Assembly (NCBI RefSeq): GCF_040958095.1
Contig: NC_091171.1
Span: forward strand, 48,973,668 to 49,037,667
Reading direction: 5' to 3'
Length of the DNA: 64,000 nt
Source: Procambarus clarkii
Lineage: Eukaryota > Arthropoda > Malacostraca > Decapoda > Cambaridae
A program made the translations under genes and the position numbers. Below are positions 34,775-45,095 of the stretch, piece after piece; within the stretch, counting starts at the first letter, position 1; every line of letters begins with the position of its first letter. The notes under the pieces are model-generated. The model saw only the letters and a program-made list of their open reading frames with translations. It searched no databases and had not been told where the DNA came from.

Positions 34775-35460
34775 TTCGTCTGTCCACTCCTGAAGTTGTC
34801 AAGGGTTTCTTGCAGTTCTTACTCTCCTCATTAACTTTCATATCATCAGCAAACATCAATATGCATCAATGGATATGAGCAAATTACCTTTGTGAGGTCA
34901 TTTATATAAATTAAAAAGAGCAATGATCTAAAACCCTGTGGAACACCACTTTCCACTGCAGCCTGACGTATCCTCTCTGACTATCACCCTTTTGCCCCCA
35001 GTCCGTCAAATACATTAACTTCAGTTCTGTCTAGTGTTGTTTCTGGCTATCTGTTGTCACCCCTGCTCAGACACCAATCTAACTCCAGTTTGTAGACCTC
35101 CTGGAACCTCTTGTTGAGTTTTTCACACACACTTCTTTGTAATTCTCCAAGTATATTCCTTCCTGGGTCCCACATTCCATTGTCATAATCCATTGTTTTT
35201 CTCAATATATGGCTGTGCAACAGCTCTTTGCTTTAATGTTTTTTCAAACTTCTACTCTGCTGCCTTCCTGATTTTAGTGTACTCATCCCCTGGCTGCCTC
35301 AGTACCCATGTCCCCATGCTTTTTTTCATTACTTTTTTTGTTTTTCTCCTCCTCTTATCATCTCAAGATAACCTCTTCCTCCTTACTTTGTTGAACCATG
35401 GGTTTGCTCTTCTCCTTTCTTCCATTTCCCTCCTGAGAGGTATGAACCATTCTGTTGCTT
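34775..35460 (-). pseudogene. Non-LTR RT fragment (minus strand)
   Basis: On the minus strand 34990-34830 gives SGVPQGFRSLLFLIYINDL and then VFADDMKVNEES, i.e. the second and third RT palm blocks with FADD at about 34843-34854 intact. Farther upstream (35460-35200) a frame with KPWFNKVRRKR resembles the linker between endonuclease and RT in LINE ORF2, with stops. Dead, in the opposite orientation to the neighbour at 34495. Confidence 0.72.
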
Positions 35461-36709
35461 CTTTACATTTGTGTTGTGAGTTCCATCTTCTCTCTATTGG
35501 GTGTCATGTGATCTGTTTTGTTTATCATTGCCTGCTGTTGTCAGTTTTGTCTAGTTCTACCTTTTTGGTGATTATTTCCTCTTTTACATTTGTCAGTTTT
35601 TCTCAGTAACTGTGATGATATGATGATGCAGTTCTGCCACCCATTCTTGCAGTTTTACCCCATAATTTGTAATGCCATCTACATTTGTGCACCAAATTTG
35701 TATACTGCTCATTCCTAGTGGACTGCTTAGTGTCTTCCTTTGGGCTAGTCCAATTCTGGGGGGTGCCATTTATTAGTAGTGACTTGGTGCATCTCCCAAA
35801 GGCTTTGCTGGACCAGTGTTTTGCTACAGGGTGCCTTTACTGCAAAGTAGCCCTCCAATGAAAGACAAAAATGTAATAGCCATGCATAAGCTTGGCTTCA
35901 AAAAGTAGCAGAGAGATATCAAAAGAGGCAACACAACCTAAACAGTACCAAGCACGTGAGGGAAGTGGGTGGTAGACGGGTGGTAGCTGTAAGAGTGGTT
36001 TACCCAGTACCAGCTATTGTTTGCATTTTTTGTCTTTTCATTTCTTCCAGGCATTAGTTTGTGTTGTTAATTTCCTTCAGTTTTGGATCTATCTCTTATC
36101 CCCATTCTCCTCTTACCTCATTAAGAGAAGCAGATTCTAGTCTTTGTTCCCCATAGACCCATACACATCTCAGAAGCCAGGTACAATCTGCAGGGTTAGT
36201 GGTATCAGTACTGAAGCTTCAAGGAGCTATTGCAGAGGCCAACCCAGAAAATGGTTCACAAATACAAAAATATTGGTCTTCATATTTCACTCGGTATGAT
36301 AGTGACGCCAGCTGGCAAGGGGTTAACTTTTAGATACTTTTGACCCCTGTAAGAAGTGTGAGCTAATTTGGACATGGATGTTTAGTATAAGTACCTAACC
36401 CAAATACAATCATGAGTCTAAGAAAAAAGTAAATGAGAGAGCAAAGTTAATATGTATATGATAATAAAATAAAGGTATGAATGAATACTTTCAAGAATGA
36501 ATTACAGAGAAGAGAAATATTACTTAGTTGCTAACTAAAAAGCCAGTGATGTTTCTCTCCTAGCCCCTCCCCCCCTCAAGTAAAATATGTTTTCTTTATA
36601 TTAAACCTTATGAAGTGAATCATAAGCAAATATTCATTCAGTGAAAGCTTGCCTAAAATTATATTTAGCATCAACTACAAGCAACCCATTGTTATATTTT
36701 TTTTGTTAC
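35461..36709. other. Polybromo intron, nothing recognised
   Basis: AT-rich intronic DNA. No extra exon, RNA gene or clear repeat identified. Probably old repeat remnants. Confidence 0.4.
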
Positions 36710-36963
36710 CTGAGACGAACACTTTTCTTGGCATTGAGAATTTGAAGCAGGTCACCCTTCCGTAGTTGTGCCAGTTTCTTGAGAGTGCGGGCATCCTTAA
36801 AGATTCGGGAGCCTGGTTCATTGAAGGCACATGCATTGTTAAACAGGAGAGAAAAGTCGTCCTCGAGATCATCAACATTTTTGTATTGTTTTGACACAAT
36901 GCGCTGTGCTATTATCTTCAGGTCAATTGGGTGGCTAATCAACTGGTAGTAATCTGGGTATTT
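36710..36963 (-). CDS. PBRM1: Polybromo-1 exon 6: bromodomain 2 core
   Basis: Acceptor TTTTATTTTCAG|AAA and donor CTCAG|GTAACA, 254 nt, phase 0 in and 2 out. It reads KYPDYYQLISHPIDLKIIAQ (ZA loop), then LEDDFSLLFNNACAFNEPGS with the bromodomain Asn of the NxxxxxN acetyl-lysine pocket (FN, usually YN), then IFKDARTLKKL. Order and spacing follow bromodomain 2 of human PBRM1 (YPDYYAIIKEPIDL ... NEPGSQVFKDA). Polybromo is the targeting subunit of the PBAF chromatin remodeler in the nucleus, and this domain helps bind acetylated histone tails. Confidence 0.95.
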
Positions 36964-37251
36964 CTGAAAATAAAAACAACTTTATTACCCGAGTAGACTT
37001 TGTTTTAAAAAAACAAAAATAACATTAAATGTATTGAAATGCCTCTTACTTGTGGGCTTTCCATGGCTCCTTGTTGCTAGCTGCTCTGGTCAGTTTCCCA
37101 CCTATCGAGTCATATCAAGTTCTTGCAAGTCATTAAAAAACTAAAAGGAACCATAGCTCAAAACCTAGCCCCCCCTCACAGAGAGCACCAAATTCAAGCC
37201 GAAAAGGATAACCCAAAAGCTGTAAGCTTGACACCATTTAACATACACTAA

Positions 37252-37500
37252 CTAGTTCCTGAAATTCAGGTGAAATGGGACGTGCAAGTAAGCATCCTGA
37301 AGATCAAGGAGCACCAACCAGGAATCCACCTGCAAGACCAGAAACACGTGAGCTAAAGTGGTCAAACAAAAGGTCAGACCAGGAATGAAAAGATTCAATC
37401 CAGTGAGGTTAAGAATGTACCATAAGTCTGCAGAGTCCCGCTTGGGAACAGGAAATAACCGAGACACCCACTGCAAAACGGGTTATATCTACTATGCCGG
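37252..37500 (-). pseudogene. DIRS-like retrotransposon RT fragment
   Basis: Minus reading WVSRLFPVPKRDSADLWYIL, then LNLTGLNLFIPG and LVLLDLQDAYLHVPFH. The pattern (S)xLFxVPKxD...R.ILdL..LN.fi...D...DLkDAYlHVPi is that of DIRS-type tyrosine-recombinase retrotransposon RTs; the YLHVP block is especially characteristic. Only the N-terminal RT part remains; no recombinase or YxDD block seen. Lies in the intron between polybromo exons 5 and 6. Confidence 0.7.
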
Positions 37501-37825
37501 AGTCTAACGAAGTTACAATGAATGAACAGAGCTGCAGGATAGACTTATGACCCAAGAACCCCAACATGAGAGGGGGGGTCTTGGGTCACCAGTTTAAAAG
37601 TGCCAGATGTCCCCCCACATCATCAAATGAGAACTATGAAAGGTTAGACGCAAAAAAAAAAAAAACAGAAGCACCCTTCTAAAACAACTGAGAACAATGC
37701 CAACTAGAAGTGGTGAAGACCAAAGGAAGCATTACAGCCCAAGAATTCAGCTACAATGGAAGCCTACCTTGCCTCCAAGCAACAGGGACAGAACTTCTCT
37801 GTGATTGAATCTGACTGAGGGGCTG

Positions 37826-37930
37826 GAAAACACCAGCCTAAAGTAGGCTATTAAGGACTCCTAGGGCTGATGTGATTCATGTGTGTGGAGTTATCTCAGT
37901 GTGGCAAGCTATAGGGAGCCACCATTTGAC
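37826..37930. repeat. Dispersed repeat, inverted copy at 41424-41500
   Basis: TAGGCTATTAAGGACTCCTA and the following TGTGTGGAG..ATCTCA match the reverse complement of 41424-41500. Type unknown. Confidence 0.6.
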
Positions 37931-38009
37931 CCCTCAAGAAATTATAAGGATAAATACGATGGAAGACTGCAAGAAACTATAATATAACCAGGACAAAATT
38001 AAAATATGG

Positions 38010-38066
38010 TTATCTTGAGATGATTTCGGGGCTTTTTAGTGTCCCCGCGGCCCGGTCTCTTAAGTG
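38010..38066 (-). mobile_element. SINE 3' end fragment (Thr-SINE tail)
   Basis: GGTTATCTTGAGATGATTTC and CCCCGCGGCCCGGTC match the ends of the SINEs at 42103 and 54300. Only the terminal ~55 bp remain, after which the match stops. Confidence 0.8.
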
Positions 38067-38254
38067 GCTTCTTGAATTCAACCCAACACTCAAACTGCAC
38101 ACTGTTTTTATGTCCCTTTCTTAATACACATAAAAGAAATTCTACAAAATTCTCTCTCTTTTTTTTATTTATATATAATTCATAATAATAATTCATTGTG
38201 TCAGGGGACAGGAAGCCAGAGTGTATTCATATATGTTAGGCTTATATCGAGGTC

Positions 38255-38412
38255 CCTTCCCCAGGATGCAACCCCACAACAAGCTGACTAACTCCTGAAT
38301 GCCTACTTACTGCTAGGTGAACAGAGGCATTAGGTGAAAGGATATTTGCACAACCATTTCTGTCCTGCCCCGGGATTTGAACCCAGAATTTTCAACTTTG
38401 TATCGTGAATGA
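38255..38412 (-). mobile_element. tRNA-derived SINE, second type
   Basis: The minus-strand head has GGGTTCAAATCCCGGGGCAG (B box GGTTCAAATCC). The body shares AGGCATTAGGTGAAAGG, CTGCTAGGTGAACAG and AAGCTGACTAACTCCTG with the decapod SINE pattern, ending CAACCCCACAACAAGCTG.. CCCAGGATGC. Strongly diverged. Its head borders an 18-bp hairpin. Confidence 0.65.
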
Positions 38413-38416
38413 ACCG

Positions 38417-38460
38417 GACTGTACTACCGGGACCTTCTAAAGGGTCCCGGTAGTACAGTC
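38417..38460. repeat. Inverted duplication of SINE head, 18-bp perfect arms
   Basis: GACTGTACTACCGGGACC at 38417-38434 is complementary to 38443-38460, separated by 8 nt. The arms are the 5' end of the SINE at 38255, so a short piece of its head was duplicated in inverted orientation. Confidence 0.75.
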
Positions 38461-38984
38461 GGTACCCGGTAATGATGAATAAAGGTCCTTTATACATCAT
38501 AAAACATTTACTGTATTTATGATGTAACAAAAATGAAATTCTAATTACTGTACTGTATTTTAGTTTGGCCGTAGTGAGGCGAAGAAATGCTGATGACAAT
38601 ACTCTAAAAATAAATTTTCATATAAACTATTTGTAATGAATTTCTTCTATCACAAATGTCTTCCTGGCCCATAAAATTACTTGAAATTTTTCATTGTAAA
38701 TGTTTCTGAGCATAGGCATCCATAAATGGATGATGACACCTAAAATTGTGCCAATATTTTTAATAATGTCCAGGAAAATAGCCAAGGCTCTCAGGATTTT
38801 TTCTCAAGAAGGCAAATTATTGTCAGAGGTCTCTAGTGTAGAATGACAACCACACAAAATATTTAGGAACGTTAAGTATTAATAAGAGGCATGTTAAATC
38901 AAGTCAAAATGAGAGGAACACTATGGGTTAATCATTTGAGAATGACAGGAGGTTTAAGGGTTAAGTAAATTCAAAGTAACAAAG

Positions 38985-39740
38985 CTGGGTACTGGAAACA
39001 GGAGGCTGGGCACAAGGTACTTCATAAGAGAGGAAATGCTCCTCATATCAGACAGAGAAAGAGATAGGGGGGGGGGGTTAAAATAACACCGAACCTATCA
39101 CCAGAATCCTACATCAAGCAAATATCAGCAGCTGCATAGTGAAGTTTTACCATTATAAGAACTGCCATTAAGGATCCTGAACAAAAATGTCATTCAGGAC
39201 CTTGCATATCATTTATGTCAGACCAATTCTGGAATATGTGGCACCAGGGTAGAGATCATATCTCATTAATCATAAGATGAAGATGGAGAAAGTTCAGTGG
39301 TATGCCACTAGACTAGTCCCAGGAGCTGAGAGGTATGAGATACAAAAAATGACTAGATAAGTTAAACCTCATGTTACTTTAGGAGAAGAAACAAAAACAT
39401 GATCACCACATACAAAATACCCACAGGGATATACATGAAAAACAAGGACAGATTATTTAAAATAGGTAGAATAGATGGAAATTAGGTACCCAAGTAAGCC
39501 ACAAACATCAGAAGTAAGTTTTTCACTGTCATGATAGTGAACAATAGGAACATTTGAACAATTGTGCTAAGCTATGAATGGGTGGAAGCAAATGCCATAA
39601 ACAATTTTAAATATACATATGACAAGAGCCTAATACACTGGGACCAATACACTAATACAGAGTTGGGACCAATACACCAGTCGATTAAGAGTCAACAGAC
39701 AAAAAGCTCAAGAGAAATGGTTCATCCTCCACAAATACAA
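38985..39740 (+). pseudogene. Diverged family C LINE copy
   Basis: Nucleotide and residual protein similarity to 27180-27850 along its length: GGGCACAAGGTACTTCAT..GAGAGGAAAT, GTCAGACCAATTCTGGAATA, GTATGCCACTAGACTAGTCC, then FxVMIVNNR-like and the TTTTAAATATACATATGAC end. Many stops and indels. Older than the three copies near 27 kb, and lacks the CA tail. Confidence 0.8.
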
Positions 39741-39748
39741 CTGAGCGA

Positions 39749-39920
39749 GTTGACCAGGCCACACACTAGAAGGTGAAGGGACGACGACGTTTCGGTCCGT
39801 CCTGGACCATTCTCAAGTCGGCTCAATGGTCCAGGACGGACCGAAACGTCGCCGTCCCTTCACCTTCTAGTGTGTGGTCTGGTCAACATACTTTAGTCAC
39901 GTTATTGACTCATCGCCTGC
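39749..39920. mobile_element. Palindromic (foldback) element, copy 2
   Basis: 39749-39887 is a near-perfect palindrome (GTTGACCAGGCCACACACTA ... complement), followed by the same tail as copy 1 (AGTCACGTTATTGACTCATC). Arms are about 65 bp. It lies in the polybromo intron between exons 5 and 6. Confidence 0.85.
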
Positions 39921-40010
39921 ACTGAGCAAGTACTTAAAAGATAGATAAAAGGGATCAATTTAAGTTTTTATTTCATTCAAATAAAATATGTATTTTGTAT
40001 GATAACTCAC

Positions 40011-40188
40011 TTGTCTTGAGGGAAGGAGCCGAAAATCATACGAATATAAACGACCATCAGGGTCCATAGCAGTCATTACAGCCCCAAAGAGTTCCTCAAT
40101 AGCATCTTCCATTGTCATTGGCTCACCATCCTCTTCCAGAATCATGGGTGCCGACATGGCCAGCGGCGTCTTGGGGGGGTCGTCCACG
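40011..40188 (-). CDS. PBRM1: Polybromo-1 exon 5: start of bromodomain 2
   Basis: Acceptor TTCTTACAG|C and donor GACAA|GTGAGT, 178 nt, entered in phase 2 and left in phase 0. It reads VDDPPKTPLAMSAPMILEED, then MEDAIEELFGAVMTAMDPDG and RLYSYDFRLLPSRQ. The last two blocks are helix Z of bromodomain 2 (human LLEAIVVATNPSGRLISELFQKLPS) and run in frame into KYPDYY of exon 6. Confidence 0.92.
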
Positions 40189-40717
40189 CTGTAAGAAATA
40201 CAGTATAGCAAACGGTGAGGAAATAAATAAGGAAGACCAAATCTAGTTTCACTAAAGATCAAAATCCACTTTCAGTAAAGATCAAAAGAATATACATTCA
40301 AACTACTGTACTGTATTAGGAATGAACTTTAGTAGACTGTATGTGCAATAAACTAAAGTATTGCCTCAAGAATAATTAAATATGGAGCATTATATACACA
40401 AGCATTACAGTTTTTCACATTTCTCCTCATATGGCAACTGGATTCAAACTGACAAATATTAATCTTTTCAAGACAATGGCCTCAGTCAAACCTAATGTTC
40501 TAATATGTATCGGCAGCTAACTGCATTCACATACAGTACATTTTATATTACAGGATTTCCAAAAGACTGAACGTAGAACAGAGAACTGTATACAGTATTA
40601 AGATAACCGTTAATTGTGACCAATCAAAGCCAATATCACTGGTTCCCCTATCCAAGCCTCACTAGTTAAAACAAAACTATATTTGTAAATGTAATTAAAA
40701 ATACAAAAGCAACTTAC

Positions 40718-40740
40718 CTTTTCTCCTTTCTTTCAGGCTG
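40718..40740 (-). CDS. PBRM1: Polybromo-1 exon 4: 23-nt microexon
   Basis: Inferred from phase. Exon 3 ends in phase 0 (…HGKR) and exon 5 must be entered in phase 2. A 23-nt segment with acceptor CATCTTCTAAG|CAG and a consensus donor AAAAG|GTAAGT supplies exactly that and reads QPERKEK plus two bases, giving a charged linker KRQPERKEKSVDDPPK. The donor is strong, the acceptor pyrimidine tract short. Possible alternative: an upstream acceptor, which breaks the phase. Confidence 0.65.
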
Positions 40741-41073
40741 CTTAGAAGATGTGCTTGCATATTAATACATAGGTACAGAGTAAGTACAATAATAGTGTAC
40801 AATAATGCACACATCTACAATTTTATTCAATAATGTATATGACAATAGAATATTGATCAACCAAATTTGATTGAGGAAGATGTACAGTACTTGGTCAATA
40901 TACCAGGCTCAAGCAAGCAAAACTTTATATTAAAAGGATCAAAAACAATCACAGTAACTTAAGCTGACATACAATATTGTACATTATATAGATACCCAGT
41001 ATATATGATTCAATAATCAATCTTTCAAAACTTTAAATATAATTTAAGTAATGTAAAATACACTTAACAATAC

Positions 41074-41209
41074 CCTCTTCCCGTGTCGTTCTTCCTCCTC
41101 CATCTGTTGTTGCCGAAGTTTTTCCTTGTTTTATCTCGTCTGGAGCTCGATCTTTTGCCACCATGAAGATCGCCCACAATTCACACGCATCTTTGTACTC
41201 ATCTGTTGA
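41074..41209 (-). CDS. PBRM1: Polybromo-1 exon 3: end of bromodomain 1 and charged linker, with a frameshift
   Basis: Acceptor GGTTTTAG|TCA follows exon 2 in phase 0 and gives STDEYKDACELWAIFMVAK, the C helix of bromodomain 1 (human PDSPEYKAACKLWDLYLRT). The sense of the second half is in another frame: KLRQQQMEEEERHGKR, ending AGG|GTATTG. The exon is 136 nt, one more than a multiple of 3. Removing one base near 41119-41133 (AAGGAAAAAC/AAAACAAGG runs) would restore the frame and all downstream phases. Sequencing or assembly error, or a real disabling mutation. Confidence 0.8.
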
Positions 41210-42102
41210 CTAAAACCAAAGATATTTCTGAGTAATTCTATTGAAAACCATGATAAAGAGTAAATGTCAACTAGCTTAATACATCATTATACAAGTCATT
41301 CTCCAAATAGAGAGATACCTATAGCTACAATGGATGTGATGTGTTGAATAAGGACTGCCAAGCCCCTAAAAACACCAGCTATGAATGTAATTAAATATTT
41401 TCTAATTGAATTTGGTGACTCCCTAAGCTAGCTACATTGAGATCGCTCCACACAAGTCGCATCAATTTTAGGAGTCCTTAATAGCCTATCAGAGACCAGC
41501 GTCAGAACCTGGCCCCTCACACAGGTGTAGGGAGCAGGGGATTCTTTACAATCACCCTCCAGACAAAAAACCAGCATTGAAAGTAATGAAACGCCATTTT
41601 CTAGGCGAGCCCTGGAGACTTCCTGGAACTATCAGGCTGATATTTGTTATAGTAGTCCGAGGCATCAGTCAATTGGAGTTCAGCCTACTGAGGACCACGA
41701 GCCAGAGCCTGGCCCGCCCTCAGAGAGGCAAGGAGCAATGGCCTATGGAAACCCCCATGTATTTGGAGGCATTCCATGCTCCCACATGCTCATGTCCTTG
41801 GGCAGAACAAGAGCAAGCAAGCAATCCTCCAGTGGTGCAAAGGATGTACAGTACCACCGAAGTATACATGATGACACCCACTTCTCACCACTGGAGCATT
41901 CGAGTATGGCAAAAATCATGTCAAGCTCCAAAGAAAATACAAAGAGGGTTGTTTACAAGTGCAGACCAAAAGATGAACGCAGCTGCAAAGGGCATTAGAG
42001 GCATGCTGTATGTACAAGCATGTGAACCCTAGTGCACCCTTTAAACAATAACCCCTGAATAACCTCAACATCAGAGCCTACCAGAGGAGTCTTGAACTAC
42101 CC
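41210..42102. other. Polybromo intron with dispersed repeat pieces
   Basis: 41424-41500 is an inverted match to 37826-37900. 41570-41680 (GTAATGAAACGCCATTTTCT, GCGAGCCCTGGAGACT, CTATCAGGCTGATAT) resembles 45870-45960. No exon recognised; the open frames at 41577-42032 show no domain. Confidence 0.45.
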
Positions 42103-42345
42103 TGGTTATCTTGAGATGATTTCGGGGCCTTTTAGTGTCCCCGCGGCCCGGTCCTCGACCAGGCCTTCACCCCCAGGAAACAGCCCGTGACAGCTGACTA
42201 ACACCCAGGTACCTATTTTACTGCTAGGTAACAGGGGCATAGGGTGAAAGAAACTCTGCCCATTGTTTCTCGCCGGCGCTTGGGATCGAACCCAGGACCA
42301 CAGGATCACAAGTCCAGCGTGCTGTCCGGTCGGCCGACCGGCTCC
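42103..42345 (-). mobile_element. tRNA-Thr-derived SINE, full length
   Basis: On the minus strand, from 42345: GGTCGGCCGACCGGACAGC (A-box region), an anticodon-like loop CTTGTGA (anticodon TGT, Thr), GGGTTCGATCCC (B box), then the body GAAACAATGGGCAGAGTTTC, TTACCTAGCAGTAAAATAGG, CTGGTCGAGGACCGGGCCGC and the 3' end ATCATCTCAAGATAACC. Same family as 54086-54328. Lies in the intron between exons 2 and 3. Confidence 0.9.
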
Positions 42346-43065
42346 CTACCCTTGCACTACTCTAGGCAAGGCATCCTACACAGAAGGCTGGCCTCCATGG
42401 GACAAACTCCCAAACCCACTAGAAGTTGCTGTCAGGGTGGGGGCACTGGCAAACAAGCTCCTAAGGGAAGGGCAGCCCTAAGCACATACAACTTAAGATA
42501 AATAGTAACCAAAGTCCACATAACAAGTCAGGCTTCTAAACATATGTACATGAAGCTATTACTAAACTTTAAACAATACACAAGAAAATAGGTACCACAG
42601 GACAGTCCAAGGGATGGCCAACACTTCTCTAGAATCAGTTGGGACCCATAAGGCTTGTGACTCAAAAAGCTATCCACACAGGTGAACATCAGGCAACTGG
42701 CTGACTACTGCTGGCGTGGAAGCCAACTGCTCTCAGTGGTGCTGCATCCTGGTGGTGTGGCCAAACTACAATGGTTTCCAGGGGTTCGTATTGTCCGGAT
42801 TGGACAATGCATTTATAAGATACGCATATAACAAAATAGATCATATTAACATAGTTCTTCATTATTATTTGTGTTATTATGTATTACTCAGCAATGATAT
42901 AAAGGCACCAACTGCATATCCACTTTGTGGACACTTCTTACTACTATTGTTCTTCTCTGAGCATCGGACAGGTGCTTGCATCTATTTATTACTGCATAAT
43001 CCTTCAGTTCCAGTTATTAGGAGCTGTTCTTATTTTTAAAAAATCAATCAAAATCAATTTCTGAA

Positions 43066-43206
43066 AATATTTTGATGAAAGTTTCATGACACTGAAGTCA
43101 ATAAGTTGGAGATTTGTTTAACATTAAGTTATTTTTACGCAATTCTAATATTTTTCGCTATTATGCTCCCTATATTCGCGGTATAATGCGCAGTCTAAGG
43201 GTTAAC
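43066..43206 (+). repeat. Dispersed repeat shared with 56140-56280
   Basis: AATAAGTTGGAGATTTG, TTAAGTTATTTTTACGCAA, AATATTTTTCGCT and GTCTAAGGGTTAA occur in the same order and orientation in both. Class unknown. Confidence 0.7.
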
Positions 43207-43354
43207 TAAAGTTTGATATTTATTTATGTATTACAAAACATGTTTATAATGATATACAAAATGATCATCATGGTGTATATACAAACAAGATTTAACAATG
43301 ATATTATTTTGTAAAGATGAAGTGCAAAAACCTCTACTGTACATAAATACTCAC

Positions 43355-43434
43355 CTTTCTCAGACACATTTGAATCACAATCTTTTGCCATGGAAACCTT
43401 AACATCGACAAAGCATTTCTGAGGTTGGCAGGGT
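43355..43434 (-). other. Exon-like 80-nt segment inside the bromodomain 1 intron
   Basis: Bounded by acceptor TTTTTACAG|ACC and donor GAAAG|GTGAGT, both better than average. If spliced between exons 2 and 3 (phase 0) it reads TLPTSEMLCRC then a stop, and its 80 nt would shift frame, splitting bromodomain 1. It cannot be a normal coding exon; it could be a cryptic or nonsense-decay (poison) exon, or chance. Confidence 0.3.
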
Positions 43435-43518
43435 CTGTAAAAATAACCTTGATACACACATGATGAACTTATGCTGTAAGTAAACCTAACAGGAGAACAA
43501 ATTTCAACTACAATATAC

Positions 43519-43767
43519 CTTGGCATAATAAAGCTTGGCATTGTCCACCAACAACTGCACATCTTTGCAAAACTCTTCCAACTCATTATAAACATCTGTT
43601 TTAATCTTCTGCTGGATTTTCAGCATGTCTATTGGAATTTTGATCATATCGTAGTACTGAGGTTCCGTCTTCTTCCGTGGAACACGAAGGAACGCCTCGC
43701 ACAGATATGTCTCGTCATCCTTCTTCTTGTTTCTCAGAGCGTCAAATATATACTGTATTGTGTCAAC
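43519..43767 (-). CDS. PBRM1: Polybromo-1 exon 2: bromodomain 1
   Basis: Acceptor ATCACTTGCAG|GTT, donor GCCAAG|GTATAT, 249 nt (83 codons), phase 0 at both ends. It reads VDTIQYIFDALRNKKKDDET, then LCEAFLRVPRKKTEPQYYDM, IKIPIDMLKIQQKIKTDVY and CKDVQLLVDNAKLYYAK. It follows human PBRM1 bromodomain 1 nearly position by position ([40 protein letters not shown]). As in the human domain, the usual pocket Asn is replaced by Tyr (LYY), an atypical bromodomain. Confidence 0.96.
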
Positions 43768-44225
43768 CTGCAAGTGATAAGTCACAAAAGGAAAATAAGC
43801 AAAAATTATGTATAATGTGCCTTTCAGCATAATACTGAAATATAATACTATTTGCTACTGATGATACTACCTTCATCTATTTAAACAACAGCCCCCACAC
43901 ACTAAATATAGTACTGTACTGTAATATTGTAAATAATAAATTAAAAAAAAAAAAAGGCCATTCATGGATGTTAATCAACAAACTCACGCTAAACATAGCA
44001 CGGATCTACTAAATTTGATTTGGAGGTAAATCATCATCAAACCAAACTCACCTTCAAATACACAATGTTAACATTAGCATTAAAAATGATGGAAAGTTCC
44101 TTGACCTACATATAGATTAGAGACTAAACTTCAGCACCCACATACAACACACAGCATAAAAAAAATCATATATTATGTTCCTCACTCTTCTCTCCTTTCA
44201 CTATACTACTCACTAATCTATCCCT

Positions 44226-44306
44226 GTTGACCAAACCACACACTAGAAAGTGAAGAAATGACAACGTTTCGGTCCGTCCTGGACCATTATCACGTCGATT
44301 GTGATG
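44226..44306. mobile_element. Single arm of the palindromic element
   Basis: GTTGACCAAACCACACACTA ... AACGTTTCGGTCCGTCCTGG ... match the left arms at 15162 and 39749. The right arm is missing; purine-rich DNA follows. Confidence 0.75.
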
Positions 44307-44599
44307 AGAGGAAGGAGGCAAAGGCAATAAATAGGCAAGAGAGAGGTGAGGAGAAGGAAAATCTTAGAGGAAGAAGAAGCAAGGCAACAGGTACAGAAAG
44401 CAAGGTGAAATAACGGGGGTAATAATGGGAATAAGGAAGGGATCGTAAGAGAAAACAAGGGAAAGAAAAAGAAAGATTAAAGGAAGATAAAAGGAAGGGT
44501 AGGCTTATGTTACGCTTATGTTAGGTCACGTTTGTTAGAAGGTTTAGAACATTTGAGTATATACTGTGAAAGGGAAGAGTCAACAGCAACAAAGCCAGG

Positions 44600-45095
44600 A
44601 CTCTGGTTCATGTTGGGAATGTTGTGTATCAGACCCAATTCTATCCCTATTTAACATATGGTATCTGTGCATGGGATTCAACCACTGCAAAACCCCTCCA
44701 GCCCATCATCACCCAGCAAAAATCTGCTAGAGTATCAGAATTATAACAAACTGTCTTTAGGCAACACACAGCTCCTCTGTTTAAATCCCTAAACATGCTG
44801 AACATATACTCACTCCACACATTCTCTTGTGCTATTTACATTGCTACAAAACCTTGTTCCTAAATGCTAATCCTGATCTGAAACTCTTCCTTGATAGCTG
44901 TAATAAAACCCATGAACACCACACTAGACATAAATATCTCTTTGATATCCCCAGAGCCAGACTAAATCTATGCAAACACTCCATGCAAATAAAAGGACCA
45001 GTCTATGGAACTCTCTCCCTAATGAATTAAAAAATTATCCAAGCTATGCTTTATTCAAAAGAAAAAACAAAAAGTACCTAATTACATCCCCATAG
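44600..45095 (+). pseudogene. Non-LTR retrotransposon C-terminal fragment (family G)
   Basis: Plus strand, interrupted by shifts: YGICAWDSTT, FSCAIYI, HEHHTRHKYLFDIPRARLNL, SMQIKGP, WNSLPNELKNYPSYALFKRK. The HxTR...P..R.......GP.LWN.LP....... FK order is the C-terminal domain of CR1/I-like LINE ORF2 proteins. Several frameshifts and stops; no RT core. Confidence 0.75.

Noticed and set aside
35193-35609. 138-codon plus-strand hydrophobic frame, possible membrane protein
   Set aside because: It lies antisense to a degraded LINE segment; Phe/Leu richness follows from T-rich composition.
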